Made by a program: the position numbers and the translations under genes. A stretch of DNA of 55,500 nt from Bacteroidetes bacterium ADurb.Bin217 (GTDB lineage Bacteria; Bacteroidota; Bacteroidia; Bacteroidales; UBA1715): positions 1-55,500 of the forward strand of contig MWCJ01000013.1 in the NCBI GenBank assembly GCA_002069975.1, read 5' to 3'. The notes under the pieces are model-generated. The model had not been told where the DNA came from, did no database searches, and saw only the letters and a list, made by a program, of their open reading frames with translations. Of this stretch, positions 8,902-19,458 are shown in pieces. Positions within the stretch are counted from its first letter, which is position 1, and the number at the start of each line of letters is the position of its first letter.

Positions 8902-10803
8902 ATGGGAAAAATCATTGGAATAGATTTAGGGACAACCAACTCATGTGTTTCTGTAATGGAAGGAAACGAGCCTGTAGTAATCCCAAACAGCGAAGGGAAA
9001 CGCACAACGCCTTCAATTGTAGCATTTGTTGAAAACGGAGAGCGAAAAGTAGGTGATCCAGCTAAACGTCAGGCAATTACAAATCCCGAAAAAACAATTA
9101 ATTCAATTAAACGTTTTATGGGAGAATCGTTTGACGAAGTGCAAAGAGAAATTCCTCGTGTGCCATATAAAATTGTAAAAGGTGACAATAATACGCCGCG
9201 TGTACAAATTGACGACAGAAAATTTTCGCCTCAAGAAATTTCTGCTATGGTACTTCAAAAAATGAAAAAAACAGCAGAAGACTATTTAGGACAAACAGTT
9301 AGTGAAGCTGTAATTACAGTACCTGCCTATTTCAACGATGCTCAACGTCAAGCTACTAAAGAAGCAGGAGAAATTGCTGGACTTACCGTTCGTCGTATCA
9401 TAAATGAACCTACAGCTGCAGCACTTGCATATGGGTTAGACAAAAAGCATAAAGACATGAAAGTGGCAGTGTTTGACCTTGGTGGTGGGACATTCGATAT
9501 TTCTATCCTTGAATTAGGCGATGGCGTGTATGAAGTTCGCTCAACAAATGGTGACACTCATTTAGGTGGCGACGATTTTGACCAAGTAATTATAGATTGG
9601 TTGGCAGATGAATTCAAAAAATCAGAAGGACCTGATTTACGAAAAGACCCTATGGCTTTGCAACGATTGAAAGAAGCAGCAGAAAAAGCTAAAGTTGAAC
9701 TTTCAAGCTCAACAAGTACAGAAATCAATTTACCATATATAATGCCGGTAGATGGAATTCCAAAACATTTAGTTCGCACATTAACTCGTGCTCAATTTGA
9801 ACAATTAGCTGACAAATTAATTCAAGCAGTAATTCCACCATGTGCACAAGCATTAAAAGATGCTAATTTAAGTGCATCAGAAATAGATGAAGTAATTTTA
9901 GTTGGTGGATCAACTCGTATTCCAATTATTCAAGACAAAGTACAACAATTTTTTGGCAAAGCTCCTTCAAAAGGTGTAAACCCCGACGAAGTTGTAGCCG
10001 TAGGTGCTGCTATACAAGGCGGTGTTCTTGCAGGAGACGTAAAAGATGTATTATTACTTGATGTTACACCTCTTTCACTTGGTATTGAAACTATGGGCGG
10101 TGTAATGACAAAGTTAATTGAGTCGAACACAACAATTCCTACCAAAAAATCGGAAACATTCTCAACAGCTGCAGATAACCAACCATCGGTAGAAATACAC
10201 ATTTTACAAGGAGAACGGTCAATGGCTCGAGACAATAAAACCATTGGACGCTTCCATTTAGACGGCATTCCGCCAGCTCCACGTGGAGTACCACAAATCG
10301 AAGTTACATTTGATATTGATGCTAATGGTATTTTACATGTATCGGCAAAAGACAAAGCTACCGGTAAAGAACAAAGTATTCGTATAGAAGCATCGTCGGG
10401 ATTAAGCGACGATGAAATTAAACGCATGCGAGAAGAAGCTAAAGCAAATGAAGCTGCAGATAAAGAAGCAAAAGAACGCATCGACAAATTGAACCATGCC
10501 GACAGTTTGATTTTTCAAACCGAAAAACAATTGAAAGAATTTGGGGATAAATTACCTGCGGACAAAAAAGCTCCAATTGAAGCTGCACTTACAAAACTTA
10601 AAGAAGCTCACAGCAAACAAGACATTGCTGGTATTGATGCTGCTACAGCCGAATTGAATACAGTATTTCAAGCTGCGTCACAAGAAATGTATAATGCACA
10701 ACAACAAGCCAATCCACAACCCGACGCACAACAACAAGCCGGCGGTCAATCAAAAGGAGGCAGCGACGAGGTTACCGATGTAGACTTTGAAGAAGTTAAA
10801 TAA
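8902..10803 (+). CDS. dnaK: Chaperone DnaK (Hsp70)
   Basis: 633-residue Hsp70 that binds and folds unfolded proteins with DnaJ and GrpE. The N-terminal signature [12 protein letters not shown], the phosphate-loop motif [14 protein letters not shown] and the VGGSTRIP segment define the ATPase domain (about residues 1-380). The substrate-binding domain and helical lid follow, then a Q/G-rich tail ending in [11 protein letters not shown], close to the usual EEVD/EEVK C-terminus. dnaJ and grpE are not adjacent. No CIRCE operator is visible in the 177 bp upstream. A terminator follows at 10844. Confidence 0.98.
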   Translation: MGKIIGIDLGTTNSCVSVMEGNEPVVIPNSEGKRTTPSIVAFVENGERKVGDPAKRQAITNPEKTINSIKRFMGESFDEVQREIPRVPYKIVKGDNNTPRVQIDDRKFSPQEISAMVLQKMKKTAEDYLGQTVSEAVITVPAYFNDAQRQATKEAGEIAGLTVRRIINEPTAAALAYGLDKKHKDMKVAVFDLGGGTFDISILELGDGVYEVRSTNGDTHLGGDDFDQVIIDWLADEFKKSEGPDLRKDPMALQRLKEAAEKAKVELSSSTSTEINLPYIMPVDGIPKHLVRTLTRAQFEQLADKLIQAVIPPCAQALKDANLSASEIDEVILVGGSTRIPIIQDKVQQFFGKAPSKGVNPDEVVAVGAAIQGGVLAGDVKDVLLLDVTPLSLGIETMGGVMTKLIESNTTIPTKKSETFSTAADNQPSVEIHILQGERSMARDNKTIGRFHLDGIPPAPRGVPQIEVTFDIDANGILHVSAKDKATGKEQSIRIEASSGLSDDEIKRMREEAKANEAADKEAKERIDKLNHADSLIFQTEKQLKEFGDKLPADKKAPIEAALTKLKEAHSKQDIAGIDAATAELNTVFQAASQEMYNAQQQANPQPDAQQQAGGQSKGGSDEVTDVDFEEVK

Positions 10804-10843
10804 TTTTGTTTTCATATTTTAAGTAGATTTAAGGTTTAATTGT

Positions 10844-10878
10844 AAAACCGCTTTTAGAAATAAAGGCGGTTTTTTTTT
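10844..10878 (+). terminator. Rho-independent terminator of dnaK
   Basis: Arms AAAACCGC (10844-10851) and GCGGTTTT (10866-10873) pair, followed by a continuing T run. It lies 41 bp after the dnaK stop codon. Confidence 0.85.
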
Positions 10879-11027
10879 ACCATTTGATTCACTTCATATG
10901 CACTAATAATAGGACACGCAAAAGATTTTACCATACATTTTATCAATTTACTTTACAGAATCAGAAATATAGAATTTGGTAAGAAATACAAACAAATAAT
11001 AAATTGAGAATAATAAATTTACTTTTA

Positions 11028-11134
11028 AGAAACTGTTTAAATTTCATTATTTAATTAATTTTTGTTCCTTTGAACTTCATATTTCATAAAAATCTCCAAA
11101 AATTTAAATTAAAAACAAAATCTAAACAGTTTCT
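11028..11134 (+). mobile_element. MITE-like element, copy A (107 bp)
   Basis: The two ends are near-perfect 17-bp inverted repeats: AGAAACTGTTTAAATTT at 11028-11044 and, on the opposite strand from 11134, AGAAACTGTTTAGATTT. The interior is AT-rich and non-coding. The reverse complement of 19362-19458 aligns with it along most of its length, which marks a repeated family. No clear target duplication was found. It lies in the gap between dnaK and thrS, which otherwise shows nothing recognisable apart from the dnaK terminator. Confidence 0.6.
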
Positions 11135-11214
11135 AAATTATTTTTTTGAACCATAAAATTCTAAAGAGCAAAAAAATTAAACAAGGTCTAACGGCAATTT
11201 TGTAAAAACTTTAT

Positions 11215-11222
11215 TACTTTTG
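11215..11222 (+). promoter_or_regulatory. Likely -7 box of the thrS operon promoter
   Basis: TACTTTTG fits the TAnnTTTG consensus and ends 22 bases before the thrS ATG. The nearest TTTTG (11198-11202) is too close to be a -33 box, so only the -7 part is supported. Confidence 0.4.
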
Positions 11223-11244
11223 CATACTATAATTACAAAATATA

Positions 11245-13185
11245 ATGATACGAATAACATTTCCCGATAACTCGGTAAAAGAATTTGCACAAGGAATAAC
11301 TCCATTGCAAATAGCAGAAAACATTAGTCAACAACTTGCTCGCGAAATAGTTGCTGCTACTGTTAATGGTAAAGAATGGGACGTAATGCGTCCAATTGAA
11401 GAAAATGCAACATTACAACTTCATAAATTTGACACAAAAGAAGGAAAACATGCGTTTTGGCATTCATCTGCACATCTTATGGCAGAAGCATTGCAACAAA
11501 TATATCCCGGTATTCGATTTGGAATAGGTCCTGCAATAGAAAACGGATTCTATTATGATGTAGACCCGGGAACAGCAGTGATAACTGAAAAAGATTTAAC
11601 AAAAATTGAAGAAACTATGCTGGAACTCGCTCGACAAAAAAACGAGTATGTTCGTAAAAATGTAAGTAAAAACGAAGCTATACAGTTTTTTTCAAGTAAA
11701 AACGAAGAATACAAAGTTGAATTAATTCAAGAATTAGAAGACGGCACCATAACATACTATACGCAAGGTTCATTTACCGACTTGTGTCGCGGTCCTCATT
11801 TACCAAATACCGACCATATAAAAGCAGTAAAATTACTTAACATTGCCGGAGCTTATTGGCGAGGTGATGAAAAGCGTAAACAGCTTACTCGAATATACGG
11901 CATTACGTTTCCTAAAAAGAAAATGCTTGACGAATATTTAGAGCTTTTAGAACAAGCAAAACAACGCGATCACCGAAAAATTGGAAAAGAATTAGAATTG
12001 TTTATGTTTTCGAACCGTGTAGGACAAGGATTACCAATGTGGCTACCCAAAGGTGCCGCATTACGCGAAAAATTAGAACAATTTCTAAAAAATGTACAAC
12101 GCAAACATGGATATAGCCAAGTTATTACCCCACATATAGGTCAAAAAGAACTATATGTAACTTCGGGACATTATGCTAAATATGGTAAAGATTCATTTCA
12201 ACCTATCCATACACCTGCCGAAGGTGAAGAGTTTTTGTTGAAACCGATGAATTGCCCTCATCATTGCGAAATTTACAAAAACAAACCCCGTTCATACAAA
12301 GATTTACCACTACGTTTAGCTGAATTTGGAACAGTATATCGCTACGAACAAAGCGGGGAATTGCACGGGCTTACACGAGTACGAGGATTTACGCAAGATG
12401 ATGCTCACATTTTTTGTACTCCCGAACAACTAAAAGAAGAATTCTGTAAAGTAATCGATATTATTTTTCACATATTCAAAGCATTGGATTTCAAAGAATT
12501 TGATGCTCAAATTTCGCTTCGAGACAAATCGAACACCGAAAAATATATAGGAAGCGACGAAAATTGGGAAAAAGCAGAACAAGCAATCATTGAAGCTGCA
12601 GCAGAAAAAGGACTACAAACAGTTGTTGAATATGGCGAAGCCGCATTTTACGGTCCAAAACTCGATTTCATGATAAAAGATGCAATTGGGCGTCGTTGGC
12701 AACTTGGCACCATTCAGGTAGACTATAATTTGCCGGAACGTTTTGAATTAGAATATATTGGATCCGACGATCAACGATACAGACCAGTAATGATTCACCG
12801 TGCACCATTTGGTTCGATGGAACGATTTGTTGCAGTTTTAATTGAACACACCGGTGGCAAATTCCCATTGTGGCTAACACCTGAGCAGGTAGTTGTAATA
12901 CCTGTAAGCGAAAAATATAATGATTTTGCAAAAAAAGTTTTGAATTTGCTAAATAATTCCGATATTCGCACGCTCATTGACGAACGCAATGAAAAAGTAG
13001 GTAAAAAGATACGCGACAATGAGTTGAAACGTATTCCGTACTTACTCATTGTTGGAGAAAATGAAGAACAAAACGAAACAGTTTCGGTTCGAAAACAAGG
13101 CGATGGAGACAAAGGAATTATGACAATTCCTCAATTTATTTCGCATATTTCTACCGAAATTGAAAAAATGATGAATTTTGAATAA
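11245..13185 (+). CDS. thrS: Threonine-tRNA ligase
   Basis: 646-residue class II aminoacyl-tRNA synthetase that charges tRNA-Thr. A TGS domain occupies about residues 1-62, followed by the editing domain with [11 protein letters not shown] and the class II catalytic core. Zinc-site residues are in [10 protein letters not shown], motif 2 lies near [19 protein letters not shown], and motif 3 near [11 protein letters not shown]. The anticodon-binding domain forms the last 110 residues. Length is as expected. It heads the run thrS-infC-rpmI-rplT, a widely conserved order; only 31 bp separate it from the predicted infC start. Confidence 0.98.
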   Translation: MIRITFPDNSVKEFAQGITPLQIAENISQQLAREIVAATVNGKEWDVMRPIEENATLQLHKFDTKEGKHAFWHSSAHLMAEALQQIYPGIRFGIGPAIENGFYYDVDPGTAVITEKDLTKIEETMLELARQKNEYVRKNVSKNEAIQFFSSKNEEYKVELIQELEDGTITYYTQGSFTDLCRGPHLPNTDHIKAVKLLNIAGAYWRGDEKRKQLTRIYGITFPKKKMLDEYLELLEQAKQRDHRKIGKELELFMFSNRVGQGLPMWLPKGAALREKLEQFLKNVQRKHGYSQVITPHIGQKELYVTSGHYAKYGKDSFQPIHTPAEGEEFLLKPMNCPHHCEIYKNKPRSYKDLPLRLAEFGTVYRYEQSGELHGLTRVRGFTQDDAHIFCTPEQLKEEFCKVIDIIFHIFKALDFKEFDAQISLRDKSNTEKYIGSDENWEKAEQAIIEAAAEKGLQTVVEYGEAAFYGPKLDFMIKDAIGRRWQLGTIQVDYNLPERFELEYIGSDDQRYRPVMIHRAPFGSMERFVAVLIEHTGGKFPLWLTPEQVVVIPVSEKYNDFAKKVLNLLNNSDIRTLIDERNEKVGKKIRDNELKRIPYLLIVGENEEQNETVSVRKQGDGDKGIMTIPQFISHISTEIEKMMNFE

Positions 13186-13203
13186 CAATTTTAAAATATA
13201 ATT

Positions 13204-13209
13204 AGGAGG
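13204..13209 (+). promoter_or_regulatory. Strong Shine-Dalgarno site that sets the infC start
   Basis: A perfect AGGAGG lies seven bases before the ATA codon at 13217. Strong Shine-Dalgarno sequences are rare in this genome, so it points to translation starting at ATA rather than at the in-frame ATG 30 bases further on. Confidence 0.75.
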
Positions 13210-13216
13210 AACACAT

Positions 13217-13774
13217 ATAGCACAAGGTAGAATCAGAAAACCAACTATGGCAGACGAATTAGCAGCAAAATATCGTCTGAACCAGAATATTAGAGTTCGC
13301 GAAGTAAGACTTGTAGGTGAAAATATTACCGTAGGTGTATATTCAATTGCAGAAGCACTTCGTATTGCCGACGAATTAGAGCTTGATTTAGTTGAAGTAT
13401 CTCCCAATGCAGACCCACCTGTATGTAGAGTTGTAGATTTCCAAAAATTCTTGTACGATCAAAAAAAGAAACAAAAAGAAATCAAAGCAAAAACTACAAA
13501 AGTGGTTCTTAAAGAGGTGCGATTTGGACCAAATACAGATGAACATGACTATCAATTTAAATTGAAACATGCTCAAAAGTTTTTGGCAGAAGGTGCAAAA
13601 GTAAAAGCGTATGTATTCTTTAAAGGTCGTTCAATTTTGTATAAAGAACAAGGAGAAGAAGTATTGCATAGATTCGTAAAAGATTTGGAAGATATGGCAA
13701 AACTAGACCAAGAACCTCGCTTAGAAGGTAAACGTATGATTATCCTTTTAAGTCCTGTATCAAAGAAAAAATAG
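13217..13774 (+). CDS. infC: Translation initiation factor IF-3, ATA start
   Basis: IF-3 binds the 30S subunit, checks initiator tRNA pairing and prevents premature 50S joining. The N-domain includes [16 protein letters not shown] and the C-domain contains [21 protein letters not shown]. The first ATG (13247) has no ribosome-binding site and gives 175 residues. Starting at the in-frame ATA (13217), seven bases after AGGAGG, adds ten residues ([13 protein letters not shown]) and gives 185. Rare start codons in infC are the basis of IF-3 autoregulation in Escherichia coli (AUU), so the ATA start is likely functional. It is co-transcribed with thrS, rpmI and rplT. Confidence 0.85.
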   Translation: MAQGRIRKPTMADELAAKYRLNQNIRVREVRLVGENITVGVYSIAEALRIADELELDLVEVSPNADPPVCRVVDFQKFLYDQKKKQKEIKAKTTKVVLKEVRFGPNTDEHDYQFKLKHAQKFLAEGAKVKAYVFFKGRSILYKEQGEEVLHRFVKDLEDMAKLDQEPRLEGKRMIILLSPVSKKK

Positions 13775-13801
13775 TGTATAATAATAAATAGTGAATGTAA
13801 A

Positions 13802-13996
13802 ATGCCTAAAATGAAAACTAATTCCAGTGCTAAAAAACGTTTTTCAATAACGGGTTCTGGAAAAATTAAAAGAAAAAAAGCGTTTAAACGTCACATATTA
13901 ACAAAAAAAGAAACCAAACAAAAACGAAATCTTGGTTATGATGCAATTGTTAATAAAGCTGACGAGAAAAATGTAAAGCACATGCTTGGATTGTAA
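13802..13996 (+). CDS. rpmI: 50S ribosomal protein L35
   Basis: 64-residue, strongly basic protein of the large ribosomal subunit. The start [20 protein letters not shown] and the following lysine-rich segment [13 protein letters not shown] are the L35 signature, and the length is normal. It lies 27 bp after infC and 81 bp before rplT in the conserved infC-rpmI-rplT order. In other bacteria L20 represses this operon; no such structure was worked out here. Confidence 0.97.
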   Translation: MPKMKTNSSAKKRFSITGSGKIKRKKAFKRHILTKKETKQKRNLGYDAIVNKADEKNVKHMLGL

Positions 13997-14077
13997 AAAA
14001 AACAAAGTGTTAAACAAATGAATTAGCCAACTAAGAACTATGAAAATAGTCGCTAACCATTTAAAAATTAAAAAATT

Positions 14078-14425
14078 ATGCCTAGATCAGTAAATTCAGT
14101 AGCGTCAAGAGCACGCCGAAAAAAAATCATGCAGCAAACCAAAGGGTACTTTGGAGCTCGTAAAAATGTGTACACAGTTGCAAAGAATGCCTTAGAAAAA
14201 GGTTTATTATATGCATACCGTGACAGAAAAAACAAAAAACGTAATTTCAGAGGTCTCTGGATTCAACGTATTAATGCAGCAGTTCGTGCGTACGATATGA
14301 ATTATTCACAATTCATAGGTGCACTTGCAAAAGCTGAAATTAAATTGAATCGTAAAGTTTTGGCAGATTTAGCAATGAATCACCCAACAGCTTTCGAAGC
14401 AATAGTAAAAGCAGTAAAAAAATAA
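14078..14425 (+). CDS. rplT: 50S ribosomal protein L20
   Basis: 115-residue rRNA-binding protein needed early in 50S assembly. The N-terminus [19 protein letters not shown], the segment [20 protein letters not shown] and the globular part with [19 protein letters not shown] are typical of L20. It is the last gene of the translation operon and is followed by a strong hairpin terminator at 14448-14474. Confidence 0.98.
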   Translation: MPRSVNSVASRARRKKIMQQTKGYFGARKNVYTVAKNALEKGLLYAYRDRKNKKRNFRGLWIQRINAAVRAYDMNYSQFIGALAKAEIKLNRKVLADLAMNHPTAFEAIVKAVKK

Positions 14426-14447
14426 ATTATATTTTTTTATATATTTG

Positions 14448-14474
14448 GGGAAGCTTTTTGCTTCCCTTTTTTTT
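14448..14474 (+). terminator. Rho-independent terminator of the thrS-rplT operon
   Basis: Perfect 7-bp arms GGGAAGC (14448-14454) and GCTTCCC (14460-14466) with a five-T loop are followed by an eight-T run. Confidence 0.93.
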
Positions 14475-14513
14475 ATATATACTTAACGTATTTACACATT
14501 TCTATATAGTATT

Positions 14514-15236
14514 ATGAATATAGCTCTTATAGGATATGGCAAAATGGGCAAAGAAATTGAACAAATTGCTATTGAACGAGGACATTCCATTGGGTTAATT
14601 ATAGACATTACCAATCAACAGGATTTATCTGTTGAAATGCTTAATCAAAAAAGTATTGACGTAGCAATAGAATTTACTATCCCGGATTCTGCATTTGCAA
14701 ATTATTCTATTTGCTTTGAGGCTAACGTTCCGGTAGTTTCTGGCACAACCGGATGGCTGCATGCATTCAATGATGTAGTAGAAATTTGTAATACGCAACA
14801 AAAAGGATTTTTTTATGCTTCGAATTATAGTTTAGGTGTTAATATATTTTTCGCATTAAACAAACGATTAGCACAACTTATGAATCCGTTTAACCAATAC
14901 GATGTTGTGCTTGAAGAAATTCATCACACACAAAAACTCGATGCACCAAGCGGAACAGCAATTACATTAGCTGAAGATATTGTAAAACATATTGACAGAA
15001 AAAAATCATGGCAACTGAATGATTTTACATCTACCGATAATTTACAAATTTTAGCAAAACGATTAGGAAAAATTCCAGGCACGCACACAATAACTTACGA
15101 TTCTGACGTTGATAGCATTGAAATTTCTCACATTGCAAAATCAAGAAAAGGATTTGCAACCGGAGCTGTATTGGCTGCCGAATTTATGAAAGGTAAAACC
15201 GGTGTGTACGGAATGAATGATTTATTAGGATTATAA
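14514..15236 (+). CDS. dapB: 4-hydroxy-tetrahydrodipicolinate reductase
   Basis: 240-residue enzyme of the diaminopimelate/lysine pathway that reduces the DapA product with NAD(P)H. The nucleotide-binding motif IALIGYGKMGKEIE is at the N-terminus. The signature EEIHHTQKLDAPSGTA near residue 140 holds the catalytic His and Lys. SGTTGW and ASNYSLGVNIFF are also family marks. It is on the short side of the family's range but complete. It starts a run dapB-lepB-wbqC with gaps of 12 and 8 bp, probably one transcript. Confidence 0.96.
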   Translation: MNIALIGYGKMGKEIEQIAIERGHSIGLIIDITNQQDLSVEMLNQKSIDVAIEFTIPDSAFANYSICFEANVPVVSGTTGWLHAFNDVVEICNTQQKGFFYASNYSLGVNIFFALNKRLAQLMNPFNQYDVVLEEIHHTQKLDAPSGTAITLAEDIVKHIDRKKSWQLNDFTSTDNLQILAKRLGKIPGTHTITYDSDVDSIEISHIAKSRKGFATGAVLAAEFMKGKTGVYGMNDLLGL

Positions 15237-15248
15237 TACAATACATAC

Positions 15249-16655
15249 ATGAAAAAAATTTTTGAAAACAAATGGGTACGCTTTGCTGTTGTAGCAATTT
15301 GCTATTTGCTATGGGTTATTTGGCTTGGTAATTTTTGGTGGCTATTAGGCTTAGGCGTTATTTTCGATTTATATATTACAAAAAAAGTTCCTTGGGCTTT
15401 TTGGAAAATATATACACCAAAAAATAAATTTCAAAAATGGCTGCTTGGTTGGGTTGATGCTATTATTTTTGCAGTAATTGCAGCGTCATTTATAAGACTA
15501 TTCTTTTTCGAAGCGTATACTATCCCAACTTCATCTATGGAGGGTTCATTACTTGTTGGCGATTTTTTATTCGTAAGTAAATTTCATTACGGACCTCGAC
15601 CTCAAATGACTCCACTTTCGTTTCCATTTGTGCATCACTCAATGCCTATGAGCAATAATATGACAAAATCATTTAGTGAAGCTTGGCAATTACCGTATAA
15701 ACGAATGGCAGGATTACAAACTATAAAAAACGACGATATTGTTGTATTTAATTTTCCCGAAGGTGATTCTGTTATCCTTACTCGTCAAAGCCAAAGTTTT
15801 TATCAATTAAAACGCGATTTTCCAAATTGTTTATATCCCCTATCTCCTAAAGATTTTCAATACTACAGTAAACTAAAAATGCAATATCCGACTGACGAAG
15901 CTTGTTTTTACGCATACTTTAAAGATTCTATTGTGTATAGACCTGTAGATAAACGAGAAAATTATATAAAACGCTGCGTTGCTATTCCGGGTGACACATT
16001 AATTGTAAAAGGTGGACAGGTATTTATTAACAATAAACCTCAAAAAGCTATTCCGGGTATACAATTCAGATATGACATATTTACAACAGGTCTTAAATTG
16101 CGTGAATCAATTATTGAAAATATTGGTGTACGTGAATACGGATATACAGCAAATGGATACACAATGCTGATGAATAATGAGCAATATGAAAAAATTAAAA
16201 AAATATCAATTGTAAGTGAAATTTTAAAAGCAGAAATGCGAGAAGGGCAATGGTATAGACCTTGTTTTCCGCAACATATAAATTACCCTTGGAACAAAGA
16301 TTTTTTTGGTCCATTTATAATACCTAAAGCCGGAACTACAATTCAGCTTACCATTCAAAATTTACCTTTATATCATAGGATTATTGATGTATACGAAGGA
16401 AATGACATTCGTGTAGATGGGATTGACATTTATATAAATAATGTAAAAACATCGACCTATACATTTACAATGAATTACTATTGGATGATGGGTGATAACC
16501 GAGATAATTCTCAAGATTCGCGATTCTGGGGCTGTGTTCCCGAAGACCATATTGTAGGAAAAGCATCTCTCATTTGGTTATCATTAAACGATAAAGGTGT
16601 ATTTCCATTTAATATTCGATTCAATCGCTTGTTTACCGTAATTCATAATAATTAA
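15249..16655 (+). CDS. lepB: Signal peptidase I, long Bacteroidota form
   Basis: 468-residue membrane serine protease that removes signal peptides from exported proteins. Hydrophobic segments lie at about residues 11-40 and 70-88. The nucleophile is Ser96 in [14 protein letters not shown], and the general-base lysine is in [13 protein letters not shown]. The final catalytic box is [17 protein letters not shown]. It is clearly longer than the E. coli enzyme (324) because of insertions between the boxes, which is usual in this phylum. It sits between dapB and a WbqC gene. Confidence 0.95.
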   Translation: MKKIFENKWVRFAVVAICYLLWVIWLGNFWWLLGLGVIFDLYITKKVPWAFWKIYTPKNKFQKWLLGWVDAIIFAVIAASFIRLFFFEAYTIPTSSMEGSLLVGDFLFVSKFHYGPRPQMTPLSFPFVHHSMPMSNNMTKSFSEAWQLPYKRMAGLQTIKNDDIVVFNFPEGDSVILTRQSQSFYQLKRDFPNCLYPLSPKDFQYYSKLKMQYPTDEACFYAYFKDSIVYRPVDKRENYIKRCVAIPGDTLIVKGGQVFINNKPQKAIPGIQFRYDIFTTGLKLRESIIENIGVREYGYTANGYTMLMNNEQYEKIKKISIVSEILKAEMREGQWYRPCFPQHINYPWNKDFFGPFIIPKAGTTIQLTIQNLPLYHRIIDVYEGNDIRVDGIDIYINNVKTSTYTFTMNYYWMMGDNRDNSQDSRFWGCVPEDHIVGKASLIWLSLNDKGVFPFNIRFNRLFTVIHNN

Positions 16656-16663
16656 CAAACATA

Positions 16664-17275
16664 ATGCTTCTTTCAACAGCATATATACCATGTATAGAAT
16701 ACATTGCATATATAGCCCAATCGACATTGATACGTATTGAAGCTCACGAACATTACGCAAAACAAACCTATAGAAACAGAACATGCATTGCGTCGGCTCA
16801 AGGATTAATGGAACTTATAATTCCCGTTATTCAGCCTAATGGCAGTAAAACATGTATTCGAGATGTTAGAATTTCATATGCAGAAGCATGGCAAAAAAAA
16901 CATTGGCATGCAATAACTTCCGCCTATAATTCCTCGCCATTTTTTGAGTATTATCAAGATGTATTTCATACGTTCTATACTAAACAATATACTTTTTTGT
17001 ACGATTACAACAAAGAAATTTTATTGACTTTGCTAAAAGCATGTAATATAACAACTGAAATAAAAGACTCAGCATCGTTTACACCTTTATCCAATAATAC
17101 CTACGATGTTCGTTACACTCTTTCACCAAAAATTACAAGTAATACCCATATACCAGAATACACTCAAGTTTTTGCTGAAAAATATCCCTTTTTAAGCCAA
17201 GTAAGTATATTAGATACCCTTTGTAATATAGGTCCCGATACGGGTTTATATTGTAAAAAAATCATACTCAAATAG
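16664..17275 (+). CDS. WbqC-like family protein
   Basis: 203-residue protein of the WbqC family, found in glycan or lipopolysaccharide loci and often next to lepB in Bacteroidota. Recognisable pieces are the N-terminal LLSTAYIPCIEYIAYIA, the basic ANHYxKQTYRNR-like segment (here EHYAKQTYRNRTCI), the GLMELIIPV strand, and the AWQKKHWHAI and SSPFFEYYQD segments. The biochemical activity is not established. It begins 8 bp after lepB. No terminator was found on the plus strand; the hairpin at 17305-17333 faces the other way. Confidence 0.85.
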   Translation: MLLSTAYIPCIEYIAYIAQSTLIRIEAHEHYAKQTYRNRTCIASAQGLMELIIPVIQPNGSKTCIRDVRISYAEAWQKKHWHAITSAYNSSPFFEYYQDVFHTFYTKQYTFLYDYNKEILLTLLKACNITTEIKDSASFTPLSNNTYDVRYTLSPKITSNTHIPEYTQVFAEKYPFLSQVSILDTLCNIGPDTGLYCKKIILK

Positions 17276-17304
17276 CAAAATACTAATCTCGTAACAAATA
17301 AAGC

Positions 17305-17333
17305 AAAAAAAAAGCCGTCCATTAACGACAGCT
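17305..17333 (-). terminator. Terminator of the CBM48 gene
   Basis: Read on the minus strand, AGCTGTC and GACGGCT form a 7-bp stem (one G-U pair) around a 7-base loop, followed by nine T residues. It lies about 60 bp beyond the stop codon of the 17396-17698 gene. Confidence 0.8.
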
Positions 17334-17395
17334 TAATACAATATATTTTTAATATACCAGAAGGTACATTACTAATAAACAATAAATGAATACAA

Positions 17396-17698
17396 TTAGT
17401 TATATGTTTCAACTATTGAATTAGCTTCGCCAAATTCATTAGAAACATAACGGTCAGCTTCGGGATCGTTTTCCCATCGTTGTCCATCAATTACAAATTT
17501 GTATTGAAATTCTTTTCCAACAGGTAAAGTAATAGCTACAGAGCCCACTCCTTTTGTTATTTTTACAGGATTAGCATCAGCATTCCATCCATTAAAATCT
17601 CCAGCTACAGATGCTATTTTTGAACCTGCAAGAATTTCTGCAGGGATTTGGAAGGTAACTTTACATTCCACATTGTTTTTTGCAAATTGTTTTTTCAT
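17396..17698 (-). CDS. Small CBM48 / AMPK glycogen-binding-like protein
   Basis: 100-residue single-domain protein with the early-set (CBM48) fold used to bind alpha-glucans. The marks are VAGDFNGWNADANPVKI and the later strand pair FQYKFVIDGQRWENDPEA, including the tryptophans that contact glycogen or starch in related domains. There is no catalytic domain and no signal peptide, so it is probably a cytoplasmic glycan-binding or regulatory protein. Such stand-alone forms are common in Bacteroidota, but their function is not established. It is monocistronic, with its own terminator. Confidence 0.85.
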   Translation of the reverse strand: MKKQFAKNNVECKVTFQIPAEILAGSKIASVAGDFNGWNADANPVKITKGVGSVAITLPVGKEFQYKFVIDGQRWENDPEADRYVSNEFGEANSIVETYN

Positions 17699-17863
17699 AC
17701 AATTACGTTTTAATTAATATTTGGTAGTTAAGTATTTTTTCTAATCAAATGTACGGGGATATTTTTTAAAATAAAAGTAAAAGTACACAAATTTACATAT
17801 TCGTAATATTTGATATAAATCACCATGCGTTTACCGCCCTAAAAATGAGTTTATTATAAAAGT

Positions 17864-17901
17864 AAAAACCCATCTACATAAAATACGTAGAAGGGTTTTT
17901 T
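17864..17901 (-). terminator. Terminator of pgk (possibly bidirectional)
   Basis: The arms AAAAACCC-TCTAC (17864-17877) and GTAGA-GGGTTTTT (17887-17900) form a long stem interrupted by one mismatch. Either strand ends in a U-rich tail, so it could also stop transcripts from the left. Confidence 0.82.
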
Positions 17902-17926
17902 AACATTAAAATAATATAAAAAAATA

Positions 17927-19192
17927 CTATTTATCTCCTCGAATAGCAGAAATACCCGGTAACACTTTACCTTCCATGTATTCCAACATAGCACCTCCAC
18001 CAGTAGACACGTAACTTACTTTATCTGCAAGTTTGTTTTTGTTAATAGCCGCCACAGAGTCGCCACCGCCTATAAGAGTAAACGCACCATTAGCTGTTGC
18101 TGTAGCAAGAGCCTGAGCAATAGCAGACGTTCCTTTCGAGAATTTATCCATTTCAAAAACCCCCATAGGACCATTCCATAATACAATTTTAGATTTTGCT
18201 ATAACATCAGAAAACATTGCAATAGTTTGATCGGCAATATCTAATCCCATCCAACCATCTGGGGTTTCATTAGTTTTAGACACTTTGGTATTAGCATTTG
18301 CATCAAATTTATCGGCATTTATTGCATCTACAGGAATGTAAACATTTACATTGTGTTCTTTAGCTTTTTTCAAAATATCAAGAGCTAAATCAAGTTTATC
18401 TGCTTCACACAACGAATTTCCAATATTTCCACCTTGAGCTTTAATAAACGTATATGTCATACCTCCACCAATAATTAAATTATCTATAGTAGGTAATAAA
18501 CGAGAAATAATTTGTATTTTATCAGATACTTTTGCACCTCCCATAATTGCTGTTTTAGGAGTATCTTTCGATTGCAACACAGTATCCATTGCAGCTAATT
18601 CTGAGTTTATCAAAAATCCGAACATTTTATTTTCAGTAGAAAATAAATCTGCAATTAATGCTGTAGAACCATGAGCTCGGTGAGCTGTTCCAAATGCATC
18701 GTTAACATACACATCGGCATAACTTGCCAAAGTTTTAACAAATTCTTTTTGTGAAGCTTTTACACGAGCTTTTCCTGCAGCTTTTTCTTCTTCCGAAGCA
18801 TCTTCCGCTAAACGTGGTTTACCTTCTTCTTCTTCATAAAAACGAAGATTTTCGAGCAACAACACCTCGCCTGCTTTTAAACTAGCTGCAGCATCATGAG
18901 CTTTCATACAATCAGCAGCAAATTTGATTTCTTTACCACCTAAATTTTTTGAAACTACAGGAATAATTTGTTGCAACGAACATTTTGGATCCGGATTTTG
19001 TTTTGGACGTCCCATATGAGACATTAAAATAACAGAACCACCATCTTTTAAAATTTTATTAATTGTAGGTAATGCACCACGAATTCGAGTATCGTCTGAC
19101 ACTTCACCAGTTTCTTTATTTAAAGGCACATTAAAATCGACACGAACGATTGCTTTTTTGCCTGCAAAATTATAATTATCAATCAATTGCAT
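17927..19192 (-). CDS. pgk: Phosphoglycerate kinase
   Basis: 421-residue glycolytic enzyme that transfers phosphate between 1,3-bisphosphoglycerate and ADP. The N-domain motif [19 protein letters not shown], the substrate segment LMSHMGRPK, the [13 protein letters not shown] region and the C-terminal nucleotide motif [12 protein letters not shown] are all present. A charged insertion around residues 125-150 (rich in Glu, Lys and Ala) makes it slightly longer than typical 395-residue forms. It is monocistronic: a -7 box lies at 19234-19241 and a terminator at 17864-17901. Confidence 0.97.
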   Translation of the reverse strand: MQLIDNYNFAGKKAIVRVDFNVPLNKETGEVSDDTRIRGALPTINKILKDGGSVILMSHMGRPKQNPDPKCSLQQIIPVVSKNLGGKEIKFAADCMKAHDAAASLKAGEVLLLENLRFYEEEEGKPRLAEDASEEEKAAGKARVKASQKEFVKTLASYADVYVNDAFGTAHRAHGSTALIADLFSTENKMFGFLINSELAAMDTVLQSKDTPKTAIMGGAKVSDKIQIISRLLPTIDNLIIGGGMTYTFIKAQGGNIGNSLCEADKLDLALDILKKAKEHNVNVYIPVDAINADKFDANANTKVSKTNETPDGWMGLDIADQTIAMFSDVIAKSKIVLWNGPMGVFEMDKFSKGTSAIAQALATATANGAFTLIGGGDSVAAINKNKLADKVSYVSTGGGAMLEYMEGKVLPGISAIRGDK

Positions 19193-19233
19193 TGTTTATT
19201 ATTTTTTTAAGTTAACTATATTATTAATTAGCC

Positions 19234-19241
19234 CAAATATA
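19234..19241 (-). promoter_or_regulatory. Likely -7 box of the pgk promoter
   Basis: On the minus strand TATATTTG matches TAnnTTTG and lies about 41 bases before the pgk ATG. A TGTTG about 22 bases further upstream is only a weak -33 match. Confidence 0.45.
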
Positions 19242-19361
19242 AAAAAATGCATTGAAAAATACGCAACAGTCACCTAAAAAAAGTTTTTGTGCTGAAAAAG
19301 CTATTTTGAAGAAGAATTAAATAGTAAAGAAATAACTTATAACATCTATTAAATGTTTATT

Positions 19362-19458
19362 AGAAACTTTTTAGATTTTATATTTAATTAGAATTTTTGG
19401 AGAATTTGAACTTCAGATAAATAAAAATTAATTAAATAATGAAAATTAAACAGTTTTT
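19362..19458 (-). mobile_element. MITE-like element, copy B (97 bp)
   Basis: The reverse complement aligns with 11028-11134 along most of its length, sharing AAACTGTTTAA, ATTATTTAATTAATTTTT and TCTCCAAAAATT. The termini are AGAAACTTTTTAGATTT on the left and AAAAACTGTTTAATTTT read inward from the right. Its right edge reaches the stop codon of recX (19458-19460). The rest of the pgk-recX gap holds nothing recognised. Confidence 0.6.

Noticed and set aside
9930..10487. 185-codon frame opposite dnaK
   Set aside because: A shadow of the dnaK reading frame; long antisense frames are expected in this conserved gene.
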